DNA of 64,000 nucleotides from Bacillus_BE sp042263505. Its GTDB lineage: Bacteria; Bacillota; Bacilli; Bacillales; Cytobacillaceae. The position numbers and the translations under genes are program-made. Under the pieces are notes generated by a model that did not search any database, was not told the origin of the DNA, and was given only the letters and a program-made list of their open reading frames with translations. Positions within the stretch are counted from its first letter, which is position 1. Each line of letters starts with the position of its first letter. The stretch spans positions 38,640 through 102,639 of the forward strand of contig NZ_JBHKFI010000018.1 of assembly GCF_042263505.1 (NCBI RefSeq), given 5' to 3'. This document shows, one piece after another, positions 27,325 through 37,098 of the stretch.

Positions 27325-27351
27325 AAAGGCCTCCTATAAGAAGAGGCCTTT
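27325..27351 (-). terminator. Terminator of the lipoprotein gene
   Basis: AAAGGCCTC / GAGGCCTTT stem, immediately downstream of the stop codon, with a short T-rich tail on the minus strand. Confidence 0.85.
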
Positions 27352-27356
27352 AAATT

Positions 27357-28055
27357 TTACTTCCATTCAATTGTTTTAGCCATCGCAACAAAAGGTTCAA
27401 TCGCCTGTTGATTCTTTTTCCCAAAGATCGTGAGAATGGATTTAGTCTCTGGTAAATAAAGAATATTGACGACATCTTCTCCGTGTACTGCTTGATATTG
27501 GATAGCGCCTTCAAAGTCTGTTCCAGTCGTATCCTTACGTGTAATTTCATTAGAAACAGCCAAGGCTCTCATTTTAATTTCCTTTGTCAATTCGGCAGCC
27601 GATTCATCTGATGCCTTTTCAATTCTTAGCATCGTCCCGTTTTCCTCGTTCATTACCAAGTAAATCCCCGGTTCTTCCTGATCCAAACTATAATTTGGCA
27701 AGACCTTGATGGATAAATCTGTTTTGGACTTTGAATCTGCCTTTTGTTCGATTGTTTTCCCATTTTCCTGATAAGAAATGGTTTGCTTAGAGCTTCCTTT
27801 TTGTTCTTGATTATTTGACGATTGCTCTTTTTCCGTATTCTTTGTTGTAGAATTACCTGTCTGTGAATCCTTTACAGTGGTCTCCGCACTTTTCGATTCC
27901 GTGCCTTGATTTGAAGATGCAGTATCTTCACTTGCCTTCTGCTCTTCTTTCGGCTGTTTTTCATCCTTCTTAGCCTTTCCTTCCTCATCATGTCCACATG
28001 CAGCGATGAAAAATACACTCACTATTCCTACAATCAACCAAAATTTTCTTTTCAT
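27357..28055 (-). CDS. Lipoprotein with charged low-complexity linker
   Basis: A 232-residue predicted lipoprotein. A lysine start and hydrophobic stretch (KRKFWLIVGIVSVFFIAACG) end in a lipobox with Cys at about residue 20. Residues 22-100 are rich in Lys, Glu, Ser, Thr and Gln, typical of a flexible wall-spanning linker. The C-terminal 120 residues are a compact domain of unknown family (DLSIKVLPNYSLDQEEPGIYLV, then KSILTIFGKKNQQAIEPFVAM). It would be anchored to the outer face of the cytoplasmic membrane. ATG with GGGAGG. Function not recognised. Confidence 0.88.
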   Translation of the reverse strand: MKRKFWLIVGIVSVFFIAACGHDEEGKAKKDEKQPKEEQKASEDTASSNQGTESKSAETTVKDSQTGNSTTKNTEKEQSSNNQEQKGSSKQTISYQENGKTIEQKADSKSKTDLSIKVLPNYSLDQEEPGIYLVMNEENGTMLRIEKASDESAAELTKEIKMRALAVSNEITRKDTTGTDFEGAIQYQAVHGEDVVNILYLPETKSILTIFGKKNQQAIEPFVAMAKTIEWK

Positions 28056-28410
28056 CTTCTAGCCTCCCTAAACCTTCCACTACCATTCTACAATAATTGA
28101 CGACATTTTTATTAGATAAGTTGCAAAAGCTTTTCCATTATTCTCCTAATATAATTAAAATCTGAATTCAAACAGTTCCGATCAATCAGGCTTGACCTCT
28201 TTTACGATCGGCAAAATTAGTTGAGGATCGACGAAACGATCCATTGTCCTATAGTAAAATAACACTCTTTTGCCAACTCACAAGCCCATCATTCACCTAT
28301 ATCTACCATTTTCATTTATTTGACTATCCTTTAAGAATGAATCAAGCTCTTCAAGAATATCGTTATGATAAAACGTTCTGATTGGGGATTTTTTCGAGGA
28401 GGACCTTTGC
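28056..28410. other. Intergenic region between divergent lipoprotein and hydrolase genes
   Basis: 355 bases holding the two divergent promoter regions. I saw no gene, no strong hairpin and no recognisable operator. Confidence 0.5.
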
Positions 28411-29220
28411 ATGGGATACTATATTAGCGTGGAACCAGGTGTCAATATTTTTGTGGAAGATATCAATCCTTCAGGAAGAAAGGCCATTTTATTTATCCAC
28501 GGCTGGCCTGCTAATCATAAATTATATGAGTACCAATTTAATATCCTTCCTGCTAAAGGCTATCGCTGTATTGGCATTGATATCCGAGGGTTTGGAAAAT
28601 CAGATAAACCGTATGGCGGTTATTTCTATGACCGTTTAGCGGATGATGTTCGATATATCATCGAAGGACTTCGGTTACAGAATATTACTCTTGCAGGGCA
28701 CTCTGTCGGTGGTGCAATTTCTACTAGATATATGGGGCGCCATCTAGGCTACGGAGTTGAAAGGTTAGTCTTAATAGGAGCTGCTGCCCCAAGTCTCACT
28801 GAGCGACCCGATTTTCCTTATGGATTACCAAAGGATTCTGTCACAGATCTAATCAAACAGGTGTATGTGGATCGCCCCAAAATGCTAACTGAATTTACAG
28901 ATATGTTTTTTTATCAAAAAATTTCAGAGCCCTTCTCTGAGTGGTTTCTTCAATTAGGGTTTGAGGCAGCTGGCTATGCAACTGCCAGTGTAGCAGCAGC
29001 ATTCCGAGATGAATCCTTATTCTCGGACATAGGAAAAATCCAAGTCCCTACCTTAATCATGCATGGTGCACACGATCGAATTTGTTTACCACCTCTTGCA
29101 AAAGCACTTAACAAGGGAATTGCAAACTCTAAGCTAGTATGGTTTGAAAATAGTGGGCACGGCTTGTTTTGGGAAGAACGGAACAAATTTAATAAAGAAC
29201 TTGTATCTTTTATTGAATAA
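28411..29220 (+). CDS. Alpha/beta-fold hydrolase (non-haem haloperoxidase/esterase type)
   Basis: A 269-residue alpha/beta hydrolase. Oxyanion motif HGWPAN near residue 31, nucleophile elbow GHSVGGA near 96-102, acid in MHGAHDRICLP near 218, and catalytic His in NSGHGLFWEE near 250. The cap domain lies between about 130 and 195. GAGGAGG lies 9 bases before the ATG. No signal peptide, so cytoplasmic. Ester or lactone hydrolysis is likely; the substrate is unknown. Single-gene unit followed by an IS relic. Confidence 0.9.
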   Translation: MGYYISVEPGVNIFVEDINPSGRKAILFIHGWPANHKLYEYQFNILPAKGYRCIGIDIRGFGKSDKPYGGYFYDRLADDVRYIIEGLRLQNITLAGHSVGGAISTRYMGRHLGYGVERLVLIGAAAPSLTERPDFPYGLPKDSVTDLIKQVYVDRPKMLTEFTDMFFYQKISEPFSEWFLQLGFEAAGYATASVAAAFRDESLFSDIGKIQVPTLIMHGAHDRICLPPLAKALNKGIANSKLVWFENSGHGLFWEERNKFNKELVSFIE

Positions 29221-29276
29221 AATAGGCGTTCATCACTCTTATGAACAACCTTTTTCCCTCTCAAGTTCTTAAAAGA

Positions 29277-29660
29277 GGGCTGTCCAAAAAGTCAGTGAAA
29301 GCTGATTATTTGGCCCCCCCTTTTTCATTTTTTTTGAAAAAATGCAAAAAAATCGTCCTCTTTAGTAAAATGAAGTTACCACACCACATTTTAGAAAGGA
29401 CGATTTTTTATGAGCAATCAAATGATTACTACTGAAGGTTACAACACTCAAATGACATAAGGTTTATTCCTATCGTGGAATCGAAAAAACACATTGCGGG
29501 GGATCGAAAAAGTCCATGTCGAGCTTGGAACCGTGACATTAGCCCTCAACATAAGTGACAGGCATCCGCGATAACAATCCTAGAAATACAAAAAGCAAGT
29601 GGAGAAAAACGATGCGTTTTTCTCCACTTGCTTTATTTTTGGGACTTATTAGACAGCCCC
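29277..29660 (+). mobile_element. Internally deleted IS1182-type element (MITE-like)
   Basis: 384 bases bounded by imperfect inverted repeats: GGGCTGTCCAAAAAGTC at the left and, read inward on the minus strand, GGGGCTGTCTAATAAGTC at the right. Just inside the left end, a ribosome-binding site and ATG at 29410 begin a transposase N-terminus (MSNQMITTEGYNTQMT) that stops at once. A strong hairpin (29588-29630, arm AAAGCAAGTGGAGAAAAACG) sits near the right end. Almost the whole transposase gene is deleted while both ends remain. No clear target duplication is visible. Confidence 0.8.
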
Positions 29661-29726
29661 TCTACTTTTTAACAATTTAAGCTAAAAAAAGATTCTTTTC
29701 GGACAGCTCCTTAAATCCTTCTTCAC

Positions 29727-30569
29727 TTAAAAGTCAAAGTTATCCGGATCTGGACCTACACGTTTATTTTCATTTAATCCACTAATTAATTTCATATCTT
29801 CCCCGGATAACTCAAAATCAAAAATAGAAGAATTCTCTATTATGCGATGTTCCTTTGTAGATTTCGGTATGGTAATAATTCCTTTTTGTAAATCCCAGCG
29901 GATTATTATTTGTGCGACAGATTTTTGATACCGCTCCGCAATTTCTTTTAACAATGGATGATCAAGTATCTGCCCCTGCATAAGTGGAGACCAAGCCTCA
30001 AGCTGAATGCCATTCTCTTTACAAAATGCATACAATTCCTCTTGGGTGAGACATGGATGGTGCTCAACCTGATTCACCATTGGTTTAATCTCCGCCACCT
30101 TCAATAAATCCTCAAGATGATGAATTTGGAAATTACTTACTCCGATGGCTTTCACTTTTCCTTCCTTATAAAGAGTTTCTAACGCTCTCCATGCATCTAT
30201 ATATTTTCCTTCAACTGGCCAATGAATAAGATAGAGGTCCAAATAGTCTAAACCAAGCTTCTTAAGGCTTGTTTCATAAGCGGCAATCGTTTCCTCATAT
30301 CCTAAATCACTATTCCATACTTTTGAGGTTACAAATAATTCTTCTCTTTGAATCCCAGTTTCTTTTAAACCTTGGCGAATTCCTTCGCCAACCCCTTCCT
30401 CATTCGCATAAATAGCAGCCGTATCAACGCTGCGGTAATCATGTTTGATAGCGTTTTTCACTGCATTGACTAATTCCGACCCTTCTTCTACCTGAAATAC
30501 CCCTATTCCTAATCTAGGCATTTTAACTCCATTAGCTAAAGTAACTGTATCAAAAATATTTTTAATCAT
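29727..30569 (-). CDS. Aldo/keto reductase (YvgN-like)
   Basis: A 280-residue NADPH-dependent AKR. Catalytic tetrad positions: Asp in YRSVDTAAIYANE, Tyr in the same block, Lys in LFVTSKVWNS and His in DLYLIHWPV. Cofactor motif IPKSTKEHRIIEN near 240. Closest in character to B. subtilis YvgN (methylglyoxal/glyoxal reductase, 276 residues). ATG with TGGAGGA. It ends 40 bases past an MFS gene on the same strand, which it may follow in one transcript. Confidence 0.92.
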   Translation of the reverse strand: MIKNIFDTVTLANGVKMPRLGIGVFQVEEGSELVNAVKNAIKHDYRSVDTAAIYANEEGVGEGIRQGLKETGIQREELFVTSKVWNSDLGYEETIAAYETSLKKLGLDYLDLYLIHWPVEGKYIDAWRALETLYKEGKVKAIGVSNFQIHHLEDLLKVAEIKPMVNQVEHHPCLTQEELYAFCKENGIQLEAWSPLMQGQILDHPLLKEIAERYQKSVAQIIIRWDLQKGIITIPKSTKEHRIIENSSIFDFELSGEDMKLISGLNENKRVGPDPDNFDF

Positions 30570-30609
30570 TATGAATCTCCTCCAAATTTTTTATTCATGA
30601 AAAAGTAAC

Positions 30610-31803
30610 TTACATTGAGATGGCTTGATCTTTACTTTCTAACGCACGGCTCCATGAGGTGAGAAGCACAGCAATTAATACCATGATTCCGCCAATCCAA
30701 GCCGTATGGATAAGTCCTATTGACTCTGTTATCATTCCGCCTAGATAAGAACCTAGAGCAATTCCTGCATTAAATGCTGCAATATTGATGGCAGATGCCA
30801 CATCAACGGCGCTCGGAACAAATCGTTCAGCCAAAATAACAACATATACCTGCAAGCCAGGCACATTCATAAAAGCAAATAGCCCCATGAATATGATAGT
30901 GATTAAACCAATCCCTTTAAATGGTGCGGTAAATGTTAAAACAAAAAGGACAATGGCCTGAACAATAAACATATAAAACAGTGCCTTAATAGGCTGATGA
31001 TTAGCAAACTTCCCACCCAGCATATTTCCTATGGCAATAGCTACTCCATAGATTAGTAGAATAACCGCAACCATTTTTTCACTAAATCCTGTTATGTCCT
31101 CCAGTAATGGAGATAAATATGTAAAGACGACAAATGTACCACCATAACCAAGGGCAGTAATAATAAATAAAAGCAATAAACGACCATTTGTGATTAACTT
31201 GAGCTGATCTTGCAGCTTCGTGCGGGTCCCTTTCGGTAAATCAGAAGGAATCAGAAGGAAATTGGCCACAAAAGCAATCAAACCTACGACAACGATCGCC
31301 ATAAATGTAAATCTCCATCCATATTGCTGACCGATAAACGTCCCAAATGGAACACCTGTAATCGTTGCAACCGTTAGTCCGGTAAACATAATCGAAATAG
31401 CACTGGCGCGACGATTTTCAGGTACCAAATTAGCTGCAATGGTTGAACCTATTGACATAAAAATCCCGTGTGCAAAAGCAGATAATACACGAGCAACGAG
31501 TAACACTCCAATACTTGTGGCACTAGCTGCAAGACTGTTTCCCACAATAAAAATTATCATGACCAAAAGTAAAAGAGTTTTCCTTGACATCCCCGATGTA
31601 AAGGAAGTCAGAATCGGAGCGCCAAATGTTACGCCTAAAGCATATATGGAAACGGTCAATCCCGCAGTCGTTACAGAAACATGTAAATCATTCGAAATCA
31701 ATGGTAATAATCCTACACTGATAAATTCAGTTGTACCTATGGAAAAAGCACTAACTGCTAATGCTAAAAGAGCTAACGTGCTTTGTCTTTTATTTAAATT
31801 CAT
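30610..31803 (-). CDS. MFS exporter, AraJ/DHA1-like
   Basis: A 397-residue twelve-helix MFS protein of the AraJ/YdhP/YdhL type. Typical blocks are FSIGTTEFISVGLLP at the N-terminus, SFTSGMSRKTLLLL (loop 2-3), and ARVLSAFAHGIFMSIG. I place the start at the ATG at 31803 with GGGAGGA upstream. The frame stays open 135 codons further, but that part has no MFS character and is antisense to the hxlR gene. The gene is divergent from an HxlR regulator at 32009, and the pair with the downstream reductase is a common regulated export/detoxification arrangement. Confidence 0.9.
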   Translation of the reverse strand: MNLNKRQSTLALLALAVSAFSIGTTEFISVGLLPLISNDLHVSVTTAGLTVSIYALGVTFGAPILTSFTSGMSRKTLLLLVMIIFIVGNSLAASATSIGVLLVARVLSAFAHGIFMSIGSTIAANLVPENRRASAISIMFTGLTVATITGVPFGTFIGQQYGWRFTFMAIVVVGLIAFVANFLLIPSDLPKGTRTKLQDQLKLITNGRLLLLFIITALGYGGTFVVFTYLSPLLEDITGFSEKMVAVILLIYGVAIAIGNMLGGKFANHQPIKALFYMFIVQAIVLFVLTFTAPFKGIGLITIIFMGLFAFMNVPGLQVYVVILAERFVPSAVDVASAINIAAFNAGIALGSYLGGMITESIGLIHTAWIGGIMVLIAVLLTSWSRALESKDQAISM

Positions 31804-32008
31804 TTCTTCTCTTTCTCCTCCCTTTTGAAGTAAGTAATATATGATTCTGATAGCAGACAATTGTATTAAAAATAATGGAGTTTTTTTACCGGCAAATGTT
31901 ATTATGTAATATATAAATACAAATAGAAAGTACGCACTTTTTTGTGATATAGTTACCAGAAAGTATCCTAGGCTCTTATAAGTTCCTATCAAAAACAAGG
32001 AGGCCATT

Positions 32009-32371
32009 ATGCAAAAGAAAAAGTACAATATCGCTGTGGAAGCCACATTAGAAGTCATCGGGGGAAAATGGAAATGTGTCATCCTCTGCCATCTCACGCA
32101 CGGAAAGAAACGAACAAGTGAATTAAAGCGATTAATGCCCAATATTACCCAAAAAATGCTTACGCAACAGTTAAGAGAACTGGAGGAAGATGGTGTTATC
32201 AATCGCATTGTCTATAATCAAGTTCCTCCTAAAGTGGAATACGAACTCAGTGAATATGGAATAAGCTTAAAATCGATCCTTGATTCTTTGTGTGCATGGG
32301 GCGAAAAGCATATAACAAAAATTTATGGCGATAAATTTGAGGTTTTGGAAGATAACATCCTGAATAACTAA
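32009..32371 (+). CDS. HxlR-family transcriptional regulator
   Basis: A 120-residue winged-helix protein with the full HxlR signature: LEVIGGKWKCVILCHLTHGKKRTSELKRL, NITQKMLTQQLRELEEDGVINR, and KVEYELSEYGISLKSIL. Start ATG with AAGGAGG 6 bases upstream. It lies divergent to the MFS gene at 31803 across about 205 bases and probably regulates it and the aldo/keto reductase. HxlR proteins commonly respond to electrophiles such as aldehydes or quinones, which fits the reductase, but that is inference. Confidence 0.95.
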   Translation: MQKKKYNIAVEATLEVIGGKWKCVILCHLTHGKKRTSELKRLMPNITQKMLTQQLRELEEDGVINRIVYNQVPPKVEYELSEYGISLKSILDSLCAWGEKHITKIYGDKFEVLEDNILNN

Positions 32372-32383
32372 CCCGAATGAATA

Positions 32384-32420
32384 GAAAAGTACCATTTTCT
32401 TAATAGAAATGGTACTTTTC
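32384..32420. terminator. Bidirectional terminator between hxlR and the membrane-protein gene
   Basis: GAAAAGTACCATTT / AAATGGTACTTTTC, a 14-base-pair stem with A/T tracts on both sides, between convergent genes. Confidence 0.85.
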
Positions 32421-32433
32421 TCTATATTTACTT

Positions 32434-32889
32434 TTATAACATTCGAAGCAAAATCCTTCGTAGGATGATTCCAATGATTAATCCTGGAATCATAAAAAGC
32501 ATCGGCAAAAAAACTGGACCTATTAAAACCCCAAATAATTTGAGCTTTGAGGAATAAATTAGTCCCAGTGTCACAAAGTAAGCCGCCATCACAAAAGGGA
32601 AAAACAAATAAGGGCAATCATCCGTTCTTGCATCCTTATATGCATCCCACATGGAGAAGAAATATAAACAAGGGTAAAACATGAGCCATTGATAATTCGC
32701 ATTTAAGATAGCTTTTTCAATTTCTCCAATAAAGCTATAAATAATAATCTGATTAAAATGGGCCAGCACATTAACAATAATTTCCAAAAAGATAAAAACG
32801 ATTCCCTTTATATACCTTCCATTTAAAAGTTGACCAAAACCAGGGAAGGCGATAGACCAAAGTAATTTTTCAATCGCACCCTTATTCAC
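32434..32889 (-). CDS. Small integral membrane protein of unknown function
   Basis: A 151-residue protein with four to five hydrophobic segments. The N-terminus has SIAFPGFGQLLNGRYIKGIVFIFLE, the PGFGQLxNG pattern common in small TM2-like/DUF membrane proteins of bacilli. It starts at GTG 32889 with GGAGG 10 bases upstream. Convergent with hxlR. I do not recognise a function. Confidence 0.8.
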   Translation of the reverse strand: MNKGAIEKLLWSIAFPGFGQLLNGRYIKGIVFIFLEIIVNVLAHFNQIIIYSFIGEIEKAILNANYQWLMFYPCLYFFSMWDAYKDARTDDCPYLFFPFVMAAYFVTLGLIYSSKLKLFGVLIGPVFLPMLFMIPGLIIGIILRRILLRML

Positions 32890-33139
32890 ATTGCGACGTC
32901 CTCCTACCGTTTATTTATCTTTAAAATAATCCTGAAATACATCCATCATCCTATCTGTATCCCCTCTTTTCACTCAGTAATGATTCAAAAATAGTTTTAT
33001 CGATAGTCTGTGCTAAAACAGGTGTAGTTATCCTTTATTTTGTTAAAAATTTACAAATAACAAATTATTCTACATATCTCTTGAAATAAGGGAAATGATA
33101 AACATTATATAGGCTAAGTGGAGGTTAATATAGTGAAAA

Positions 33140-33382
33140 ATGCCTAAAACCAAATCAAGATTAACAGCAGCAGAAATTGCATCACTTTGGACAAATTATA
33201 TAAATGATAGTGGAAGTATTTGTATCCTATCTTATTTTCGTGAAAAAACAGAAGATCATGAAGTGAAAAAGAGTATAGATTTTGTCTTACAACTTTCGAT
33301 TGCTCATATAAATAAATTAGAACTCATACTTACAGAGGAAAAGCATGCAGTCTCAATTGGTTTTAGTTTTGCTATAACATAG
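33140..33382 (+). pseudogene. Truncated DUF3231 family gene, N-terminal fragment
   Basis: 80 residues with the DUF3231 opening (LTAAEIASLWTNYINDSGSICILSYF, EVKKSIDFVLQLSIAHINKL, EEKHAVSIGF). Family members are usually over 300 residues, so about three quarters is gone. A good ribosome-binding site (GGAGG) points to a GTG at 33133 that is out of frame and hits a stop after four codons, so the start region is also damaged. Confidence 0.8.
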
Positions 33383-33495
33383 AAAATCAGGAATTAGGGA
33401 TTTGGAAATCCTTTATCATAAGAGCCTGTAATGCCAATCCGTTGTCAGATTTTACTTACACAAGATTTTACGCTCACCCTTTTAATTAACGCTAA

Positions 33496-33714
33496 TTACT
33501 CCGTACCTTTTTTGCCAAATCCTTCACCAAACTTTATTGAATGTAACTCACCGCTTGATGCCCAATTTTCCCTGTCGTATTCATCGAAAATGACCGTTAC
33601 CCATTCCTTTTTCACATTTAAGGTTTTAACTGCTTCTTTTGTGATTGCTTCAACAAACTGCTGTTTTTGTTCAACAGTTCTACCTTTTGCAAGTTTCACA
33701 GTAATGACTGGCAT
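33496..33714 (-). CDS. 4-oxalocrotonate tautomerase-like enzyme
   Basis: A 72-residue tautomerase of the 4-OT/DmpI type. It has the catalytic N-terminal proline (MPVITVKLAKGRTVEQKQQ), an internal Arg-containing segment, and the family block VKKEWVTVIFDEYDRENW. Members form hexamers and isomerise dienols or similar. AGGGGGA precedes the ATG by 7 bases. It appears intact although its neighbours on both sides are broken. Confidence 0.9.
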   Translation of the reverse strand: MPVITVKLAKGRTVEQKQQFVEAITKEAVKTLNVKKEWVTVIFDEYDRENWASSGELHSIKFGEGFGKKGTE

Positions 33715-33814
33715 AACTTATCCCCCTTATAATCTACTATGGTTTCCCTAACCTTATAATCCATTTTTTTCTTAATACCTTGCACTTGTCGATGGAATGA
33801 ATTTTATTTTGTAT

Positions 33815-34098
33815 TCATAGCCAAGTTCCTGTTTCACCTTTTTTTGTTAAAATTACTCCAATTTGATTAAAATTATCCTCCAGTTCAATCCCATTAGGAA
33901 GCAATTTATCTATATCCCAATCAATCCATTCTCCATTTTTCATCACCCAAGAAGACAATTCATCTTTTCATTCATCTGATATAGGAACGTCTTCAATGTC
34001 CAGATTACAACCGCATCGATTGCACCAAATCGGGTCTCTCTGGCATCCCCTTCTATTTTTAAATCATTTGTTTCCCCACTTTCACAAAAACAATCCAT
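33815..34098 (-). pseudogene. Broken small gene (frameshift plus UGA)
   Basis: Hand translation from ATG 34096-34098 gives MDCFCESGETNDLKIEGDAR and then needs a frame change to continue as NRCGCNLDIEDVPISDE. A TGA follows, and the same frame resumes with KDELSSWVMKNGEWIDWD and runs to a stop at 33815. The cysteine pairs suggest a small zinc-binding protein. It lies just downstream of a DUF1835 gene, which is itself damaged. Confidence 0.7.
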
Positions 34099-34115
34099 AT
34101 TATCCTCTTCTAAAA

Positions 34116-35186
34116 TTACTGTTTCAATCGCACACTATAAAATCTCATTGCCTCAAGACTGCCTTCCACCTCAAAGACTCCTACTGTTATCAATTTTTTA
34201 AGTCGATATTCCAAGAAGGCATCACCTACAAATTGGTCTAAATGCCCCAGCACTTCACCAATTAATCTTGCAGATTTCATAAAGCCATTTAGCTTTGGTT
34301 TTCTATGTAGATATTTCGCTCTTTTGATCATAAATTCATCAAAATAGTCTTCAGGAACACTCTGTATTCTTCCATTTCGCCAAATCCTTAATGTATCTTG
34401 ACTTTCCGAAAGAGATAGCCATTCTTTTTCTAAATCCATACGCTCATGCTGTGAAAGAGGCGGTTCATTCTTACTCTGTTCATAAATAACTTGAAGTTTT
34501 TCAGGCGGAATTTCACCCGCATGTAAAACGGTATATTCAATATTCTTTTTCTCAAAAAATTTGCTGTATGCCTTAGTCGTATTGATAACGATAATATCGT
34601 TGTCTTTTTCTTTTAACAGATGGAGAACGTAACGCAGTGCGGTCTGCTCATGTGCGTTATCAGTAATCCAAATGGTTATCGGTACACCTTTTGGAATAGA
34701 GTTTATTTGATTGACTGCCTTAAGAAACTCTTGTTTATAATCTAGAAAATCTTCATTTTCTTCATTCATTACATTTTTCATCCAATCAAATCTTGCTCCC
34801 ACTCCAACTTCTTCATGTAACCGCCAGATAGGTCCAATAGAGAACATATCCCAAAAAGAAATGACCTTTTCCACTTGATATACTCCCATTTTCTTTAAAG
34901 CTACCGACAAACTTCCTGCAGGAGAAGCACCAAAAAGAATATGGATCATCTGAAAATTCCTTTCTTGTTTCATTTCTGACCGTTCGTGAGATAAGTTGTG
35001 AATCATTTCGTATATTTCTTCAACATCATGTACAAAATCTTTCTCCGAGCAATTTGTATCTTTCAGAAAATTCAATCTTAATAAGATGTGAAATAGCAGT
35101 GACTTCGCTTCGCCATCAGGAAGTTCTCAAATAACCTTTTTTAATTCTTCTATTTTCATTTCATTGCTCATAAGCATCCCTTTCAT
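34116..35186 (-). pseudogene. DUF1835-domain gene interrupted by an early UGA
   Basis: A DUF1835 protein with MIHILFGASPAGSLSVALKKMG (start of the domain), then FWDMFSIGPIWRLHEEVG and ITIWITDNAHEQTALRYVL. A C-terminal DUF3658-like region ends in FYSVRLKQ. The natural reading frame appears to begin at ATG 35184-35186 (or 35169-35171) and is broken by TGA at 35127-35129, inside KKVI-stop-ELPDGEAKSLLFHILLRL. Downstream, a 319-residue product from a TTG at 35075, or a shorter one from the ATG of MIHILFG, could still be made, so the domain may survive. Confidence 0.75.
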
Positions 35187-35572
35187 TTTTATCACTCTAC
35201 CTAAGAACCCTACTTCATTTGAACCGCCTTCTACAAATGTCAATTCTATTTTTACCCACCATATACCCTTATTTTACCATAAGTTTTTAATGAATCCCTG
35301 TTCCATTTAATTAATCCTGAACTTGAATAAGAAATTCAGCCACTCATTTAATCGCAAAAAAAATAAAATACAGTCCTCCATAAAGAACTGTATTTTTACC
35401 ACAAGAACATATACATACTGAAACTCAAAAATAAATGGATATACTATGTCATCCTTCTTGCTTTCTCTTAATTAAATCAAGAATCCCAACTACCAAACAA
35501 AGAATAATTACTATTTTAATACCACCAAGATGCTAAAAACTTTTCATAAAAGCCATTAAAAAATGAAACACA
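35187..35572. other. Intergenic region between broken genes
   Basis: About 385 bases. A terminator-like stem (AATACAGT / ACTGTATT with T-run) lies near 35367-35397 and is the only structure I could name. Confidence 0.45.
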
Positions 35573-35905
35573 TCAACTACTCCACTCTTCAAAAGATAAA
35601 TTGGCAGGTTCATCTAAAAGGTCAGCAGAAACATCAATATTAGTTGTTGGCGTTTGTTTATCAACTTCCTCAAATTTAAGTTCATCAATCCATACTTTCC
35701 CAGTCCCCGAAGGTAAAACACCAAAGGCAATGACTGCACTATTTTCAGGTACATCTAAAACAATATAATAATGATTCCATTCATTATTCCCTACAATTGG
35801 GCGGTCACCCATATTATCGAATTGCAATACATCATGAAGTGCATCATCAACTCGCACCTTCTTTATATGATCTTTTAATCGATAGATTCTCCAACAATGG
35901 TACAC
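35573..35905 (-). pseudogene. C-terminal fragment of a ligand-binding beta-sandwich protein
   Basis: 110 residues. The region LQFDNMGDRPIVGNNEWNHYYIVLDVPENSAVIAFG followed by LPSGTGKVWIDELKFEEVDK is the C-terminal part of a Bacillus family whose members, as I remember them, are roughly twice as long. The N-terminal half is missing and the fragment begins just 14 bases beyond the tatC stop, so tatC sits directly upstream on the same strand. Probably a recombination scar. Confidence 0.65.
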
Positions 35906-35919
35906 CAGCTTTTGAATCC

Positions 35920-36672
35920 CTATGATACATTTGCCTTTTCATACTCTAGTGCGGCAAGTTTTTTGGTACGTTTTTTTAAACTATAGGTGGAGCACCAGAT
36001 GCTTGCTTCGAAGAGTATGAGTAAAGGAATGGATACGGAGATATCTGAGACAAAATCGGGTGGTGTTAAGGAGACTCCGAGCACTAGTAAAATTAAATAG
36101 GCAGCTTTCCTGCTTTTACGCAGGTAATTTGGATGAAGAAGCCCTATACTTGTTAAAAACATCACGACGACAGGCAATTCAAATACGACAGCGATGGGAA
36201 GAACCACATTAAACATCAAGGTAAAATAATGGGCAAGTCCATACGTTTCTACCGCACCAATTGATCGATTGATGGAGGTCATAAAGCGGATCGTCATCGG
36301 AAAGACAACAAAGTAACTAAACAGAGTTCCAAATAAAAACAAAAAGAAGGATAACGGTATATAAAACACAGTCGTTTTTGCTTCCTCCTCTTTCAGTCCA
36401 GGTTTTACAAACAACCAAATTTGCAGTAAAAGAATTGGCAAGGTGACAAGGAGTGAGACAAGGAAGGCACATTTAAAATAAATAATGATGCCATCGGTAA
36501 AGCTAAATACATTCCAATCAACCCCTCTGGCCGCCGGCTGGTGTTTAAACCATTTTAAAAGAGAAGAAGATAGAAAAAAGCCCGCAATTAAGCTTGCTAA
36601 AAAAAAGGATAACACAATAATAATTCGCTTCCGAAGTTCTGCCAAATGCTCAACTAAGGGCATATCATTCAT
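35920..36672 (-). CDS. tatC: Twin-arginine translocase subunit TatC
   Basis: A 250-residue TatC with six membrane segments. Family blocks: the N-terminal MPLVEHLAELRKRIIIVL, the central WLFVKPGLKEEEAKTTVFYIP with the conserved KPGL-E, and FELPVVVMFLTSIGLL. It forms the receptor for twin-arginine signal peptides. It is downstream of tatA and of a Tat-substrate pair, so all four genes look like one dedicated secretion unit. Start ATG with GGAGGA. A 200-base gap to tatA contains no gene. Confidence 0.95.
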   Translation of the reverse strand: MNDMPLVEHLAELRKRIIIVLSFFLASLIAGFFLSSSLLKWFKHQPAARGVDWNVFSFTDGIIIYFKCAFLVSLLVTLPILLLQIWLFVKPGLKEEEAKTTVFYIPLSFFLFLFGTLFSYFVVFPMTIRFMTSINRSIGAVETYGLAHYFTLMFNVVLPIAVVFELPVVVMFLTSIGLLHPNYLRKSRKAAYLILLVLGVSLTPPDFVSDISVSIPLLILFEASIWCSTYSLKKRTKKLAALEYEKANVS

Positions 36673-36874
36673 TGAAATCCTCCTCGTAAAGGAAAAAAAT
36701 CTTTTACACTATCATCCGAACTTTTCATAACCATTACATATATTTAAATTAAATGGGCAGCTTCTGCCATGTTTCATGCTACCAAGGCGAAGCCACCCAA
36801 AAGAATCTATGCATTTTAAAACAACTCAGGACCATTTATTCCTATATTTTTCTATAAAGAGAACTGCTTTAAAA

Positions 36875-37081
36875 CTACTCTTTATCAATCTCCTTTTTCG
36901 CTTCGGATGCTTCGTCTGCCCCAAATACATCTTCACGAATCTCCTTGGCAGAAGTACGGAACTCACGGAGTGTTTGGCCAACTGCTTTCCCGAGTTGCGG
37001 AAGCTTGGATGGGCCGAACAGCAATAACGCCACAACTAGAATGATAATTAACCCTGGTATGCCGATTGAATTAAATCCCAT
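36875..37081 (-). CDS. tatA: Twin-arginine translocase subunit TatA
   Basis: A 68-residue TatA: one N-terminal helix (PGLIIILVVALLLFGPSKLPQLG) with the FGPSKLPQLGK hinge, an amphipathic helix (GQTLREFRTSAKEIRED), and an acidic tail. It lies 17 bases after the GMC oxidoreductase gene, so it is almost surely co-transcribed. AGGATATAATA lies before the ATG. Confidence 0.95.
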   Translation of the reverse strand: MGFNSIGIPGLIIILVVALLLFGPSKLPQLGKAVGQTLREFRTSAKEIREDVFGADEASEAKKEIDKE

Positions 37082-37098
37082 TATTATATCCTCCCCAT

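Noticed and set aside
31804..32208. N-terminal extension of the AraJ-like MFS reading frame
   Set aside because: It is antisense to the hxlR gene, has no MFS character, and a good ribosome-binding site precedes the ATG at 31803.
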